A stretch of DNA of 64,000 nucleotides, taken from assembly GCA_030407005.1 (NCBI GenBank), contig JAUDYN010000004.1:2046001-2110000 (forward strand), given 5' to 3'. Below are positions 28,877 through 40,215 of the stretch, one piece after another. Below the pieces are notes generated by a model. It had not been told where the DNA came from and searched no databases. It saw only the letters and a program-made list of their open reading frames with translations. Origin of the DNA: Desarmillaria ectypa (Eukaryota; Basidiomycota; Agaricomycetes; Agaricales; Physalacriaceae). The first letter of the stretch is position 1. The number at the start of each line of letters is the position of its first letter. A program made the translations under genes and the position numbers.

Positions 28877-29084
28877 AAACGGCTCGTCTGCAGCCACAGA
28901 AGTCTTAAGCGTAAGCCTTCCCCTGAGCGTCCACCTTTGTCCTTGCCCTTGTCTCTGCTGTTGGGCATCCTTCTCCAGGTGCAAAAGGAAATTGGGACTC
29001 TACGTCAGGCGCTCAGTGTGCTGAAACAGAAAGAAGCTCGACAGAATTTTTGGACGAAATTCTCTCTCTCTCATTCCAGAATCT

Positions 29085-29892
29085 ATGCCTCAAGAATATG
29101 ACGCTCATGATGATGATGCGACCGTCCATTTTCACGATGTATTTGACGTCGACACGAGATATGGTCTTCCGTGGACTCTCAGTCGCGTTGCCAAGAGTGG
29201 CGCACGGTATTGACTTCGCTGTGTCCACAACTATGGAGCAACTTGCTCATCGAGCGTTATTTTCTCCAATCCTTGAAAAACCCTGTCGCAATTCTCAGAG
29301 AAGCGCTGAAACGCTCTGGGAACTGGTCATTGTCCCTGCTTTTCCTGGAAACGCTTAAAATCGGTTGCACCTCCTACACTCGCCCAGCAGTAGCCTCCCA
29401 CTGGCCTGTAACCCCTGATTTCCATCCGACAAGTTGCTGTCGGTTCTGCATGGCCTTATATTTCGTTCTCGTCCTCCCCCTCGTTCATCTGTCCCTTACC
29501 GTCGTCGACCACCACCTTTTGGTCATTATAGCCCTGACACCTGCATTAGCAATGCTCGAGTTTGAATTCCAGGAATAGATACAGCCTTTTGATAGCGTAT
29601 TTCAGGTGCTTGTAACGCGACTCGAGGACGTCATTCCCTCAACTGGTACGCATTGCTTAGTATCTGGACTACAGTTATTCTCCGTCGACATCCAGAGCGT
29701 TTCCGTAACCGAGTACACGGAGCAGCCATTCGCCTTCGTGAATCAATTGTTCGTTGTGTCGCGCTAGACATCCCTTCAGTATGCGCTGAAGACTATCTTC
29801 ATCAAGCAGAGGCTGAGTACATGCTTTCCCCACCTGATATCCAGACTTTGAAGGTGTGCCAAGCTCATAATATCCATCGAAGGAGGATATGA
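29085..29892 (+). pseudogene. Broken gene for a multi-pass membrane protein (unknown family)
   Basis: Protein-like segments lie in order but in different frames: MPQEYDAHDDDATVHFHDVF and RYGLPWTLSRVAKSGA; then ERYFLQSLKNPVAILREALK and SGNWSLSLLFLETLKIG; hydrophobic stretches LYFVLVLPLVHLSLTVV and LLVIIALTPALAMLEFEFQ; then LLSIWTTVILRRHPERFRNR and RLRESIVRCVALDIPSVC. A TAG at 29576-29578 interrupts the second block, and the third block is in another frame with no good GT-AG intron to join them. The first frame change can be explained by an intron with donor at 29207. I do not recognise the family. Recent loss of function is likely, but an unusual intron or assembly error is possible. Confidence 0.45.
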
Positions 29893-30975
29893 CGAGTCTA
29901 TTGAATATATATAACAGACCGTTTATTGCCATTCGAACTTCGAAGGCGGCGATATTTATAACGGCAGGCCGTAAACGTTGTTGGAAATACTGCATTTCGT
30001 GCTCCTCAGTACTTCTTTCTAATACCTATTCCCAGAGCTTTCTCCTATGCATACCAGAAGTTTGTAAAAAGCCAAACAATATGTACTTGCAATTTCACGT
30101 CAATTTATACCTGATGTTAAACCCCCGCCCCCGGTGACAACAACTGATTTTGGGCAAGCTGAAACGTTCTTCGGTAGATATGCATTGATCATTTCTTCTT
30201 GACCACCGAGATGATGAGACAGATGCCCAGAGACCTAGAGCCAGCTATGAAGGACTCCGGGCGCCACATTCGCCGGTATATGTAATCTTATCGTACTGCG
30301 CTTAGGTGGCGGCAAGTGACGCATTACTTTGGGGAGAAAGGCGAGCATTGATCTCGGAGGCAGAGTGCAAATTTTGAATGAAAGGGTATCTACCGGAGCA
30401 ACAGCAATCCGGGACGACGAGTGGAGTCAAAGGAATGAATGAATGCTTTGACATCGCCGAATCTACCGACTCTTAATAGTGGAATTTGAAGCAGATCAGG
30501 ACCGGATGAAGCTCTGGCTACGAAAATGACGATGGTAAACTTGTGTTGATGTTACAAAGATTCCTAGGATTGATGGAAACGTCATTAGACATGGAAGGCT
30601 ATCAATGCCAGGCTAGGCTCACCTTCTGGGAAGTACTTGTCGTCATGCCGGCGCATATACCAAGAGAAACGGTTTAGAAACGCGGGTATTTATCATCTTC
30701 GAAGGGTTGAAATGAATGAAAAAGAGACAGTCAACAATAAACATTGCCAATGATATATCGGTAGTGAGACTGCGAGATGCGATTCGTACGAGTTTTTAAT
30801 ATGAAACATGTCTTGAGGCCGTCTACTGGACGCATCTTTTCAATGCAACGATCGCGCCATCGGTCTTGGTTTGCAGAATGGCGAATCAAGCTGGTTCGTC
30901 AAACGACGCCCAAGAGCGCTGCGCTGCTCTTGATACCCCGTCCTCGTGCTGCCGCCAAGCTAATACACATGCAGC
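29893..30975. other. Long gene-poor interval
   Basis: No intact gene seen. Minus-strand fragments weakly resemble membrane-protein sequence (for example RSLTTDISLAMFIVDCLFFI near 30720-30790), but stops and frame changes are frequent. It may be the eroded remainder of the minus-strand gene beginning at 31257. Confidence 0.4.
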
Positions 30976-31257
30976 TCAAAATAAAGCCAGTGAACCTGTT
31001 GTGGATCCGATGATGACAAGGCTAAAAAAAGTAGTTAATCCAAACGGCTTACCGGAAAAACGCAATCCGGGAGATTGACCGTTCTTCATTTGGTGTCCGA
31101 GACGAGGCAAATATTGACCGAAGAAGAGCGGGAGTGACGGGAATTCGTCGTTTTGGGCTGTCGGCTGGCTGTGGTAGTGAATGGTGGAGAGGCCGCGCCG
31201 TGGGCGTCGATGAGGTCGAGGTGGTGGACGACATTCAAGTTTGGTAGCTGCGGTCAT
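30976..31257 (-). pseudogene. Possible 5' remnant of a mitochondrial membrane protein gene
   Basis: An ORF of 93 codons starting ATG: a basic N-terminus (RPPPRPHRRPRRGLSTIHYH) that looks like a cleavable mitochondrial presequence, then FFGQYLPRLGHQMKNGQSPG and one hydrophobic helix (FGLTTFFSLVIIGSTTGS). The layout, presequence plus helix, suits an inner-membrane protein such as a PCP1-type rhomboid protease, but I find no intact catalytic GxSG or conserved His downstream. It could be a genuine small protein, the first exon of a gene with unclear introns, or a decaying gene. Low confidence. Confidence 0.28.
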
Positions 31258-31442
31258 GAGTACCTGATCTCAACTTTTATGTCAACCAATCAACCAACCA
31301 TCACCTATACCTCCACCTGCAGCTGGCGCGTGAATCGTGAATAATCTATTGGCTTTTGTACGTCTGCAAATTTGTGCTACACATTGAGCTAACGATAGGA
31401 CTTCTTCAAGATTTTTATTTCCGTTTTCAACGTGGAGCAACA
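31258..31442. promoter_or_regulatory. Upstream region of LRR gene
   Basis: 185 bp between the minus ORF start and the chosen LRR start. It contains intron-like signals (gtacgt near 31357, acgatag near 31397), so an extra 5' exon of the LRR gene may lie here. I could not define one with an open frame. Confidence 0.35.
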
Positions 31443-32967
31443 ATGTACAAAGGGACTTTGCCATTCCACGAGGATATGATAAGGATAACAGACCGTCTTC
31501 CTTCAAAGGACGAGTATCGTCGTGTCAGACACCTAGTCCTGCAGCGAAAAATAGGCCTCGATATCACTGATGATGAACTGGCCCAAGTTGTGGGAGCGTG
31601 TCCACACCTCGAGACCGCCGTCCTCTCTGGCGTACGCGACACTTCGGACCGGACCATCATCACTCTCTCGAAGACCGCAATCAACCTCATGGGCATCGAC
31701 GTTTCTGGCTGCCAAGAAGTGACAGACCTCGGAATTTTAGATATACTTTCCCAGTCTCTGCCGCTGCAGTGGGTCATGCTCAATGGCGTGAAGGCCCTCA
31801 CAGATCCTTCTATCTCTGCCATATCCAAGTCGTGCTCGCGTCTAATTGAACTGGAGCTATGCGACCTTCCTTTGTTATCCCCACTCTCTGTGAGAGATGT
31901 ATGGACCTATTCGCGGTACGTCATCCTGGTTCGATTAGCTGCAGCTGCGCACTGAAATCGAGCTATCCAACAGGAAGCTTCGCACGTTGCGATTAGCTCG
32001 TTGTCCTCTACTAAGCGATAAGGCTTTCCCTTCTCCAATATCTTTTTCAGAATCCGATTACGACAAAGACGGCGAAAAGCCTCTGCCCCACAGACCGATT
32101 ACATGGTTGGAGGTCCTCCCTCCACTCGTTTTATCGCATACGGCTGAGAACCTTCGTATCCTGGATCTTGCCTCCTGCAAAATTACCGACGACGCGATTG
32201 CTGGCATCGTAAGGCACGCGCCCAAAATTCAGACTCTAAATTTATCGGGATGCGTGTCTCTCACCGATAGGGCATTGGAATGTATATGCTCGTTGGGAGA
32301 GCACCTCGATGTGTTAATTCTCGCTCACGTCTCCAACATCACTGATTCTGGAGTCGTCAAACTGGCACGATCGTGTTTCAACCTTAGGTGTGTCGATGTA
32401 GCTTGTACGTTTTGTCGACATGCAATATTTGCATCTGACTGACACGCCTTCTATGCAGTTTGTCGTAATCTGACGGACATGGCGGTCTTTGAGCTGGCGA
32501 GCATTAACAGCCTACGCCGGCTTAGCCTGATTAGAGTACATAAGCTCACAGATATCGCCATTTTTGCGTTGGCAGAGCATGCTATTGCGCTAGAACGGCT
32601 TCATCTGTGCTACTGTGATCGGCTTTCTCTGGACGCGATACATCTGCTTTTGAAAAAGCTAGATCACTTGCAGCATCTCACTGTGACCGGTATACCTTCG
32701 TTTCAGAGGAGAGGAGTACATCGGTTCTCTGATCCTCCGCCAGTCGTCAGTCTAACTCTGCCTCTTTTCATCGGTGTGTGTAACGCTCAGATTGCTTACG
32801 GTAGAGCTACAATGTCGATCAACAAGCCGCGTTCCTCGTCTTCGATGGAATCAGCGTGGGGAACCTGAGAAGATTCTTGAACAAGGAGGAAATACGACGG
32901 CGAGAAGCTGAAGCTAGGAATATACCGTTCACGCCTCGGTCGGATGATAAGATAGATCTATACTAGG
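31443..32967 (+). CDS. AMN1/GRR1-type leucine-rich repeat protein
   Basis: Solenoid of Cys-containing LRRs as in SCF-type substrate adaptors. Repeats run through nearly the whole protein: HLETAVLSGVRDTSDRTIIT, NLMGIDVSGCQEVTDLGILD, LQWVMLNGVKALTDPSISAI, LRILDLASCKITDDAIAGIV, IQTLNLSGCVSLTDRALECI and LRRLSLIRVHKLTDIAIFAL. The C-terminal tail, after an intron near 32734-32808, reads YNVDQQAAFLVFDGISVGNL and ends RSDDKIDLY. About 450 residues. I see no F-box ahead of the LRRs; it may be truly absent or in an unrecognised upstream exon. Introns near 31915-31974 and 32405-32458. Ubiquitin-ligase function is family inference only. Confidence 0.75.
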
Positions 32968-33854
32968 AGCCCTTACACTGGTTCTCGCAGTTCTGGAATG
33001 GACCCTCGTTTCTAGTGGGTGGTTTTACCTTTGATTTCCTTTTTTCCAGTCTGATACTTGGTGGCGAAGTATTTAAAACTTGCGGATGTTGCATTATCTA
33101 TTGGGTTGTATAAATGCGCGTGGTGCACTCATTTCTAGCGTTATCATTTACCGGGTGTTGTAGCGGAATTTTTATTTTTCTGCACAATTCTAGCACGTTT
33201 TGCCGATGAACTTTATTCCGCAGGTTTGTTCTGATACTTGGCTTCTTAGGTGCTGCGACGGTCAAATCGTCTATGATAGTTGAGAAAAAATTAGGTGGCG
33301 TGATCGAAAGATGGGGTACCGTGACTTGTTGCGCGCTGAATATGATGAAGTACGGGAGAACCATCAATTTATAGAAAAAGTCAGACAGAAAAGTCTCAAT
33401 GAATAAATAAAGGGTGAGGGTAAGGAAGAATAGTATCGGGAGCATATGGAACCGGTTGGTAAGCTGAGCCGAAACGTGCGCAATAATCGGCTACGAGCAA
33501 AGATCTGGCCCCTAAGTAGGTCGCCTTTTTGCCTTTTGGTTTCAAACTGGTTCTCCGTTTTATATGCCGCCTTGTTGGCTGCAAGGACTATGCACCTGTC
33601 CAATTGTCTTGCTTAACGCTTAGCCAAGGACAAAAGGGAGGACCGTCCTCCGCGTTTGTAGGCTGTTGGACTGCAAGGGCGTCGCCATCACGGACGTTGA
33701 GCAAATTGGTCGTCATTCCTTCAACTCCTATGACTGGCTGCAACTGCCGTCGAGGGCAATGTACGTGCACCGTGACCTATTCCGTTCTGACTTCCTTAAA
33801 CATTTAATCCCGGCAACAGCAGTATCGACTCCAGTTCATTGCTTTCTTTGCTCC
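32968..33854. other. Intergenic: upstream of RhoGEF gene
   Basis: 887 bp without a supported gene. Short ORFs on both strands lack motifs. The in-frame extension upstream of the chosen RhoGEF start (from 33666) has no conserved feature, so I treat it as 5' UTR or promoter. Confidence 0.45.
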
Positions 33855-36800
33855 ATGGAGGTCATCTCGCTGGATATTGACCCTCCATCGACGCCCAGGG
33901 CTCACTACCAGCCCCAGACTTCATCTATATACGACCGTAGACTCTTGGATCCCCATCGCCCACACAGGCATCTTTCGGTCACCATTCGTCAAGACTCCGA
34001 TTTCGACGGCCTGTTCGACCAGGAGACGCAATCACCAGTCGTGTTAGCAAAGGACCGGCAATCGCGCCGGCCAACAACTTGTGGTTTTCTCCCACTGCCG
34101 TCGATAAGCGCCTCGCCAGTATGCACGCCCACGACCAGCATATCGTCGCGAGACTTTGACAATTTATCGGTCGACGGATTTGGCTCGTCGTCAAGCGGAA
34201 CAGACGGCTATATCACTGCCCCGCCTACGCCGGCTTCGCTCAAGCTCGCGTTTACCCCGCCAACTTGGATATCCATACCCCCGACTCCCCCGCCAAAACT
34301 ATTCAGACGCTCAGTCACTTGCGTCACGCGCCGCCCTCCCATACCCCCTTCTGCCTCTTTCCCTGCATCGGCCTCACAGCACGGAAAAGGCCCAAAGCGG
34401 TGTGCATCCGTTCCGTCTATGTCGCTACACCCGCGATCGCCATTCACGCAACGACATTTTACTCGCTCCACAAAGGCGGATGCAACGGCAGTTGTGAATT
34501 CGTGTACCATGGCTCCCAAGGTAGCCGAGCGTGATCAGAGTTCACGGCCTCATCCTATCTTTGACATTGCACATGATGTCAGCAGTGACACAGAGGATAA
34601 TGGCGCTGGCGAGGAAGCGGAAGTGTCAAACGAAGAAACTAGCTCCGGCGCTGGTTCAAGCGATCAAGGACATGGGCCTTGGCAGACAGAAAAACTGAAA
34701 GATCAAGCCAGAAAATACCACGTCTTAATGGAGCTCCTGTCAACAGAGGTACGATACTTAATGGATCTGAGAGTATTGGTATCTGTTCGTTTTCTCGTTC
34801 TTACTTTTTCAGGCATATAACTAACGTTTTGTATTGCAGATATACCTTCGTAACATATCCACAGTGACGTGCCGGACACCGTTGAGTTCAGCATTCGGTC
34901 GGACTTCATCTTTCACCTCCGCGTCTCGCTCCAGCTCGAATACCCATCTGTATACCCCTCTCAGCGCCTCTTCTGGCAACATACCAGATCTACAGAGTCT
35001 GCAACCTCTGACCTCGATTACGCTCAAAGACAGCAAAGCTCAGTCTCGGTATCTTTTCACTAACAGCGATATCGAATTGTTGGCGCGAAATGCGGAAGAA
35101 GTCCTTCAGTTCCACGAAAACTTTGTGGAAGAGATCCGCGCAGCGTTGACTCCTCTTGGGTTCCCTGTGGAGTCGACAGAGAAGCTTGGCACGGGTCCGG
35201 GCGTCAACAATCGTGGCATCGATAATCTGGAGGCCTGTATTTCATTTGTATCGACAAAGTTTGCGACAGAGGTAAGTTTCACCATGATTTCTATTTGACA
35301 GATTAATCAAATTTAACCTAATATTGGATTACAGGCCTCACGTTTTAATTCATACGAAGTCTTCTGCGCTGGGCATCCCGAGGCGATAGATATCGTGCGT
35401 AGAGCGCAACAACAATATCCCAACGAATGGGAAGGATTCGAGCAGCGATGCTCAATACTCATCGGTGACTTGGTTGGGACGGATTCGACCACTAGCCCTA
35501 TCAACAGTGATCCCGTCCCACTTCCTCCGGCTGAAACGCCACTGAAGAGACGGAGAACCTCAGTTTCGTCACTTGAAGGCGTTCGCACTCTGGTTTCAAG
35601 ATCTGGGACCATCCGAGAACAGGTACAAGATTCTTGGAGGGACAAGAAGCGGTTAAACTTCCTTGACTATCTGATCATGCCGGTGCAAAGAATATGTCGT
35701 TATCCACTGTTACTCGATCAGTTGAAACCCGGAAAGGTCCTGCACGCTCTATCGTCCCCACAGCCTGTTGGACGCTCCGATGTCAATGTAATAGTGGAAA
35801 GTGCAGCTCAGGCCATGAGGCATGTAGCCACCAAGGTCGACGAGGCTCGTCATAGACACAATGTCGCGTTGCAATCGTCCCTTATTGTCGCTAGGATATC
35901 TAGAGCAACGCCCGTACCATCCTCCGTTCAAACATCTTCTGTTAATGCCACCTCTCAGTTCTTAATGCCTTCTTTCTTGTCTTCGCTCGGTGTCTGCCTC
36001 CTTGCTGGTTCATTAGACGTCATGCATTCCAGGTCGCACACAAGTATCACTAATATCAGCGCTAAATACTTTGGTGCCTTTCTATACCTTGGGGGTTATC
36101 TCATTTTAGTTAAGGTAGTCAAAGGAAAGGTCTACGAGCCAAGGCATTGGTTTCGTCTTACGGATTTCGATGTCGAAGATGTAACTGAAGATGGTTAGTA
36201 CTTGCAACTATGGAAATTTATCGTTTATTAATTGCCCGATAGCTCTTCTCCCCTGCTCGTTCAGACTGAACTGTAAAGGCCACCGATTTGAATTGGCTGC
36301 TGCTTGTCAGAAGGAGAAAGAAGCATGGATGTCGTCAATACGGGAGTCTCTTTCCCATTCGTCTTCCAGCTGGATTAATGAGCCAACCTCGAGCCTGCAG
36401 TTCGATGGCAAAGGCGAGCACGTGCCCTCCACGCTGGATGAACCTTGCGAAACTATTCATGCTCTGCCGACCATTCAATCGATTCCGGATGTCGGGAAGA
36501 ATCTGGACCAACGTGAACTCACAGCGACCTTACTAGACACGCTAGCCCACGATCCCCATCCTTCAAAACCATATAAGGCCGAGACCGCAGCGCCCAGTCG
36601 CAGGTCGTCGACGGCGTCAGTCAAAGCTATATTTACTCCTATGTCATCTTCCGAGCCAGATATCATCATCATCCGTCGCTCATCGCCTTCGGCGAGATTG
36701 CAAGTCGATCATGGGCTTCGTGACGTTATATCTGAGCCTTGTCTCGCGGCTAGATCCCATGCAACCCGTCGAGAAGAGGAACTATTCCAGGCTCCTAATA

Positions 36801-37444
36801 TCGCTAGACCGGGTTTGCCGCGTAACAGTTCGGGTTTGAGCATGAAGAGTCGGTTGAAGAAGCATGAGAGTGTCAGGGTACGAAGGCGGAAGAGCACTAT
36901 CGACGGGTCCGAGATCTCCCAGCTGCCCAGCAGGAAACCGTCAAACTCTCGTGCGCAATCCTTGACGGCTAAAAAGCGTCCGAAGAAGTTAAGCATCACT
37001 TCTACCAATTTGGATGGTGAATGTATATTTTTCCTGCCTAATTCTGAGCGGTCACCATCGCCCTCAACTACCACTTCTTTTCCGCATTCAACGCTCAACA
37101 GCCCCACGCAAGAAGTCTTTCCTGTCACTGCTTCTTCCGACACAGATCATCGATCGTGCAGCGCTCGTCCAACTTCCCTCGTCAGCACTTTCTTTCGTTC
37201 GCGACCTTCGTCGCCCGGTTCAACAATATCGAAATCACCCGCTAATGATAATAAGCCCTCTTCGAATTCTAGTCTGTTTAAACGTTGGATAAAGGGTCCT
37301 TTCCACCGTCGTTCGCGCAGCGCGCCAGAAGATATACCCCCGCAGTCGAAACCCATAAAGGGATCTCCTACACTTCCCGACCTTAGCTTCGGTGCTGAAC
37401 TGAGATTAACTCAGTCACCGATCGCAGCTGAGACGTCTATATGA
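33855..37444 (+). CDS. DH-PH domain Rho guanine nucleotide exchange factor
   Basis: It activates a Rho-family GTPase (Cdc42/Rho1 class) by nucleotide exchange, usually at sites of polar growth. Start MEVISLDIDPPSTPRAHYQP, then a long Ser/Pro-rich N-terminus. DH domain: KYHVLMELLSTEVRYLMDLR (CR1-like), ELLARNAEEVLQFHENFVEE, ASRFNSYEVFCAGHPEAIDI, then CR3 RLNFLDYLIMPVQRICRYPL followed by LLDQL. A variable stretch is followed by a PH-like domain (FGAFLYLGGYLILVKVVKGK, YEPRHWFRLTDF, NCKGHRFELAAACQKEKEAW with the conserved Trp). The C-terminal 350 residues are Ser/Arg-rich and probably disordered (KSRLKKHESVRVRRRKSTID). Introns near 34782-34839, 35272-35334 and 36194-36264. A second DH protein lies 3 kb downstream. 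Confidence 0.88.
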
Positions 37445-37810
37445 TTACTTTCCAAACAAAAAATACCATAACGCAACTTTATGAGGTTCTGGACGTACGA
37501 TGGACTGTAATTTTTAATCTGTAGATACGACCTATAACCGCATTGTACTGTTATCCTGACATCTGATACCATATATTAACCTTTATTCCTTCTTTATGTT
37601 TATACGCCTTCGCTTTCCTCTCACGAGATGATATTCGTTCACCTTGTATAGGCACCGCATAATGGTTTTATTCTTTGTATCATGATTGGCAATGCTTTAG
37701 CACTTGATTCTTTATACGAAAAGAACTTGGCATTTTTTTCAAGTTGTTTGGCTTTGAATTATTCGTATGATATCTTTGACACGAACACCCATGTGCTGCA
37801 GCCGACAGTC
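37445..37810. other. Intergenic: RhoGEF 3' flank and WD40 promoter
   Basis: T-rich sequence, nothing specific seen. The in-frame extension upstream of the WD40 ATG lacks conserved features. Confidence 0.4.
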
Positions 37811-39168
37811 ATGACCAGCTACTCCCTCGTCCGAACGTTGCACACTCCTGCCCACGTATCTTCATTGACATTTGGACACTCAGGCCATATCTTTTCTGGC
37901 TGTGGTAAATACTCTTTATGGACGTGATGGGCCCACTGCTAATCAAATCGATACAGACGACGGAACCCTTCGCGTCTACGAACTCTCTACTTTCAAAGTG
38001 CTTAAGGCGGTCCGAGGTCTGGGCTCAGAGGTCTCTTCGATTGTGTGCGTGAAGCGCTCGGGCTCGGATTTGCGAGATGCCTGGATTGCCTGTGGGACGC
38101 GGGTGCGTATAAGGTCTCCTTCATCCACGATGAGATTTCTCATTTTATTTTTAAGGTCTATCTGTTCCAAATGGACAGTCCAGCAATGATCCTGACACCC
38201 TCTGACGCGCTGGCATCGGTTGAGGTATGTTCGCCAGACGGGGATGATGTACTGAATGAAGTAAGAACTTGCTCCCTCTTCGCTTGTGGCATTTTCGCCT
38301 AAGAAAGTTAGTCAGATCAGCCTGGATGCCAGCAAAAGTCAGCTTGCATTCTGCACGGACAACGGTCTGGTAGGAGTGGTAGAGCTGGGCAGCAAGTGTG
38401 TCTCCATCATGAAGACAAAACACGACAACGTGGGCGGAATTTTCCTCGGTTGCCAGAATGCTGCTGAGTCGTATGTAGGTATGTGGATGCGTCAAATTCA
38501 TCCCGGATCGACCTCGGGAGCTCGTGAGCGGTGGATATGACAAGGCCCTCATCCACTTCGACTACACACAAGAGAGTGTTCTGTCTAGACATGACATCTG
38601 TGTGTACTTCCTCCATTCGGTTGTCTCCATGTAATGACACCTAGTCAAGCGTTACCACCAACGAACGGGTCCATGTCGTTTTCCCCACCCTTCATACTTT
38701 GCACCGCACTTTCAGCTACTGGTGTTGTCGCAGCAGGAACTGCCGACGGACACATCTGGCTGGGGCGTGGCGGAGCGAAGGTTCCGTCGAAGGGGAAGAA
38801 AACCCGGAAATGGAATGGTTTGGATGCTGAGAAGGCGTCCATGCACAAGCTGGCTGATGGACCCGTTGTCGCCCTGTATGTTGTTTTGATCGTTGTCGCA
38901 CGGCATCTGATTCGCAAACAACAGCGCATTCTGTGACTCTAATATACTCATATTTTCGACCTTATTGGGCAACGTAACAGAGCTTCGATTGAATCATGAC
39001 TGCAAGGAAGGAGAAGAACCAGTTCTGCCTATCTGGCAGCAACAAGCAAAAAGTCTGGTCAAGCTCAATGCCTTGGTTGTCGACGACAAAAAGATAGTCC
39101 TGGGAGGGATATCCGGAGATGGGAAAGGTATCATAGAGATATGGGGAAAGGCTGTTATTGCACCGTGA
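37811..39168 (+). CDS. WD40-repeat protein (WDR53-like)
   Basis: Beta-propeller protein, probably a scaffold. Start MTSYSLVRTLHTPAHVSSLT; after an intron (about 37905-37956) DDGTLRVYELSTFKVLKAVR. Further blades: QISLDASKSQLAFCTDNGLV and GVVELG; ELVSGGYDKALIHFDY (in a frame reached through an intron near 38481-38516); STSAL-like segment PPFILCTALSATGVVAAGTA; then LVKLNALVVDDKKIVLGGIS and a last strand IIEIWGKAVIAP. The Ser-Gly-Gly-Tyr-Asp and DxxLxxWD-like patterns mark WD repeats. Resemblance to metazoan WDR53 is moderate. At least six short introns. The stop is 6 bp from the stop of the convergent gene. Confidence 0.72.
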
Positions 39169-39174
39169 AGTAAT

Positions 39175-40056
39175 CTATGTTTTAGAACATGCGCTACTAT
39201 CCAGTTCCTGCTCTACTCGCTCCTTCTCTAGTTGTCGCTCAAGCTCACTGATCCTGGCCAGATACTGCAATCTTTGAGCCTTCATCGACTCCAGAAATTC
39301 TTCGTCCGAGTACTTCGATAACCCGAACCATGACATGACAGTCGCGCGTCGTTCTGCCCATCGGTCCTGCGTCGGTTCAGGATCAGCGGACTGACTGGAT
39401 TGTTGGGAGACGTATTTAAGCCGTGTCACTCGAAGTTCGTTGTAGCCTAATTGAATCAGAGTGGTGGCGATACTGGCTGTTATGCCCCCCGATACGATGG
39501 CATTCCTACCAGCTAGAAAATCCCATCAGTTGACACCTTGAAGCTTGAAGGGTAGCATCTTGTGCTCACTAGTTATTCCGCGAAGTATACCGCCAGTAAT
39601 AGCTCCACTAATGCCAGTATCGAGAAGCTCACTCACCCGCATCTCCGTCCACGATGCGTTCTCTGGAACATCTCCGTCAGTGGGAAGCTTGGAAATACCA
39701 GCATCACGTCGTCGCCTGGCATAATGGACCCCCGGAATCGTCCTTATGAGAATAGGACTGATCACATATTCGCGTATACCTGCAGACAAGTCCAGCGCTA
39801 GTAAGCCATGGCATGTTTATATACGCACTGAAAAATGTTGCTGCAGTAGCTCCACTGTTTATCGCAGCAGCCGCAGAAAGCTCTGCATAGTTAGGAAACC
39901 TGTTGAGGATACCGTAGGCGCCGGTCATGAACGCGCATGTTGTAGCTATTCCCTTCGTTCAAGTCAGTTCTCTGTGCCGTAGCAAAACACTCACACGTAA
40001 TGACTGTTCCTTGTATAACGATCTGCCAACCCGCCTTCCCATCTGAACTGCTCATG
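39175..40056 (-). CDS. Small glycine-zipper membrane protein (Tim17-like?), coiled-coil tail
   Basis: Start MSSSDGKAGWQIVIQGTVIT. Then AAAAINSGATAATFFSIREY and ISGAITGGILRGITAGRNAI, joining to VSGGITASIATTLIQLGYNE: small-residue helices with GxxxG spacing, the style of Tim17/Tim22/Tim23 family membrane segments. The C-terminus is soluble and charged with a coiled coil (SDEEFLESMKAQRLQYLARI, ELERQLEKERVEQELDS). About 230 residues, four or five exons. Mitochondrial inner-membrane location is an inference from the helix style; no import receptor role is claimed. The frame is intact after removing introns near 39438-39511, 39571-39590 and 39771-39830 (boundaries approximate). Confidence 0.55.
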
Positions 40057-40215
40057 AGAGCTGATGAACAGCAAAAAATTATTCTCGAGGGCCGGCCTCA
40101 ATCGGGCCGTACAGACCCTAACCCTAAACAGTAAATGAAATGGTATTACAACAAAGCATAGATAGATAACTAGATGTAAACAGGTTCATATATCCCTGGT
40201 AAAATGAAAAAGGAG

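Noticed and set aside
29893..30975. Possible biosynthetic or selfish genetic element in the gene-poor interval
   Set aside because: No ORF of useful length, no repeats, no recognisable enzyme; simple decay explains it better.
30130..31257. Idea that the minus strand encodes a PCP1-type rhomboid protease
   Set aside because: Presequence plus helix fits and a HLGG-like string appears near 30195, but there is no GxSG catalytic motif and spacing of the HLGG-like string is off. Kept only as a low-confidence remnant.
33666..33854. N-terminal extension of the RhoGEF upstream of 33855
   Set aside because: The frame is open but begins without conserved sequence; the ATG at 33855 is followed at once by typical Ser/Pro-rich RhoGEF N-terminal sequence.
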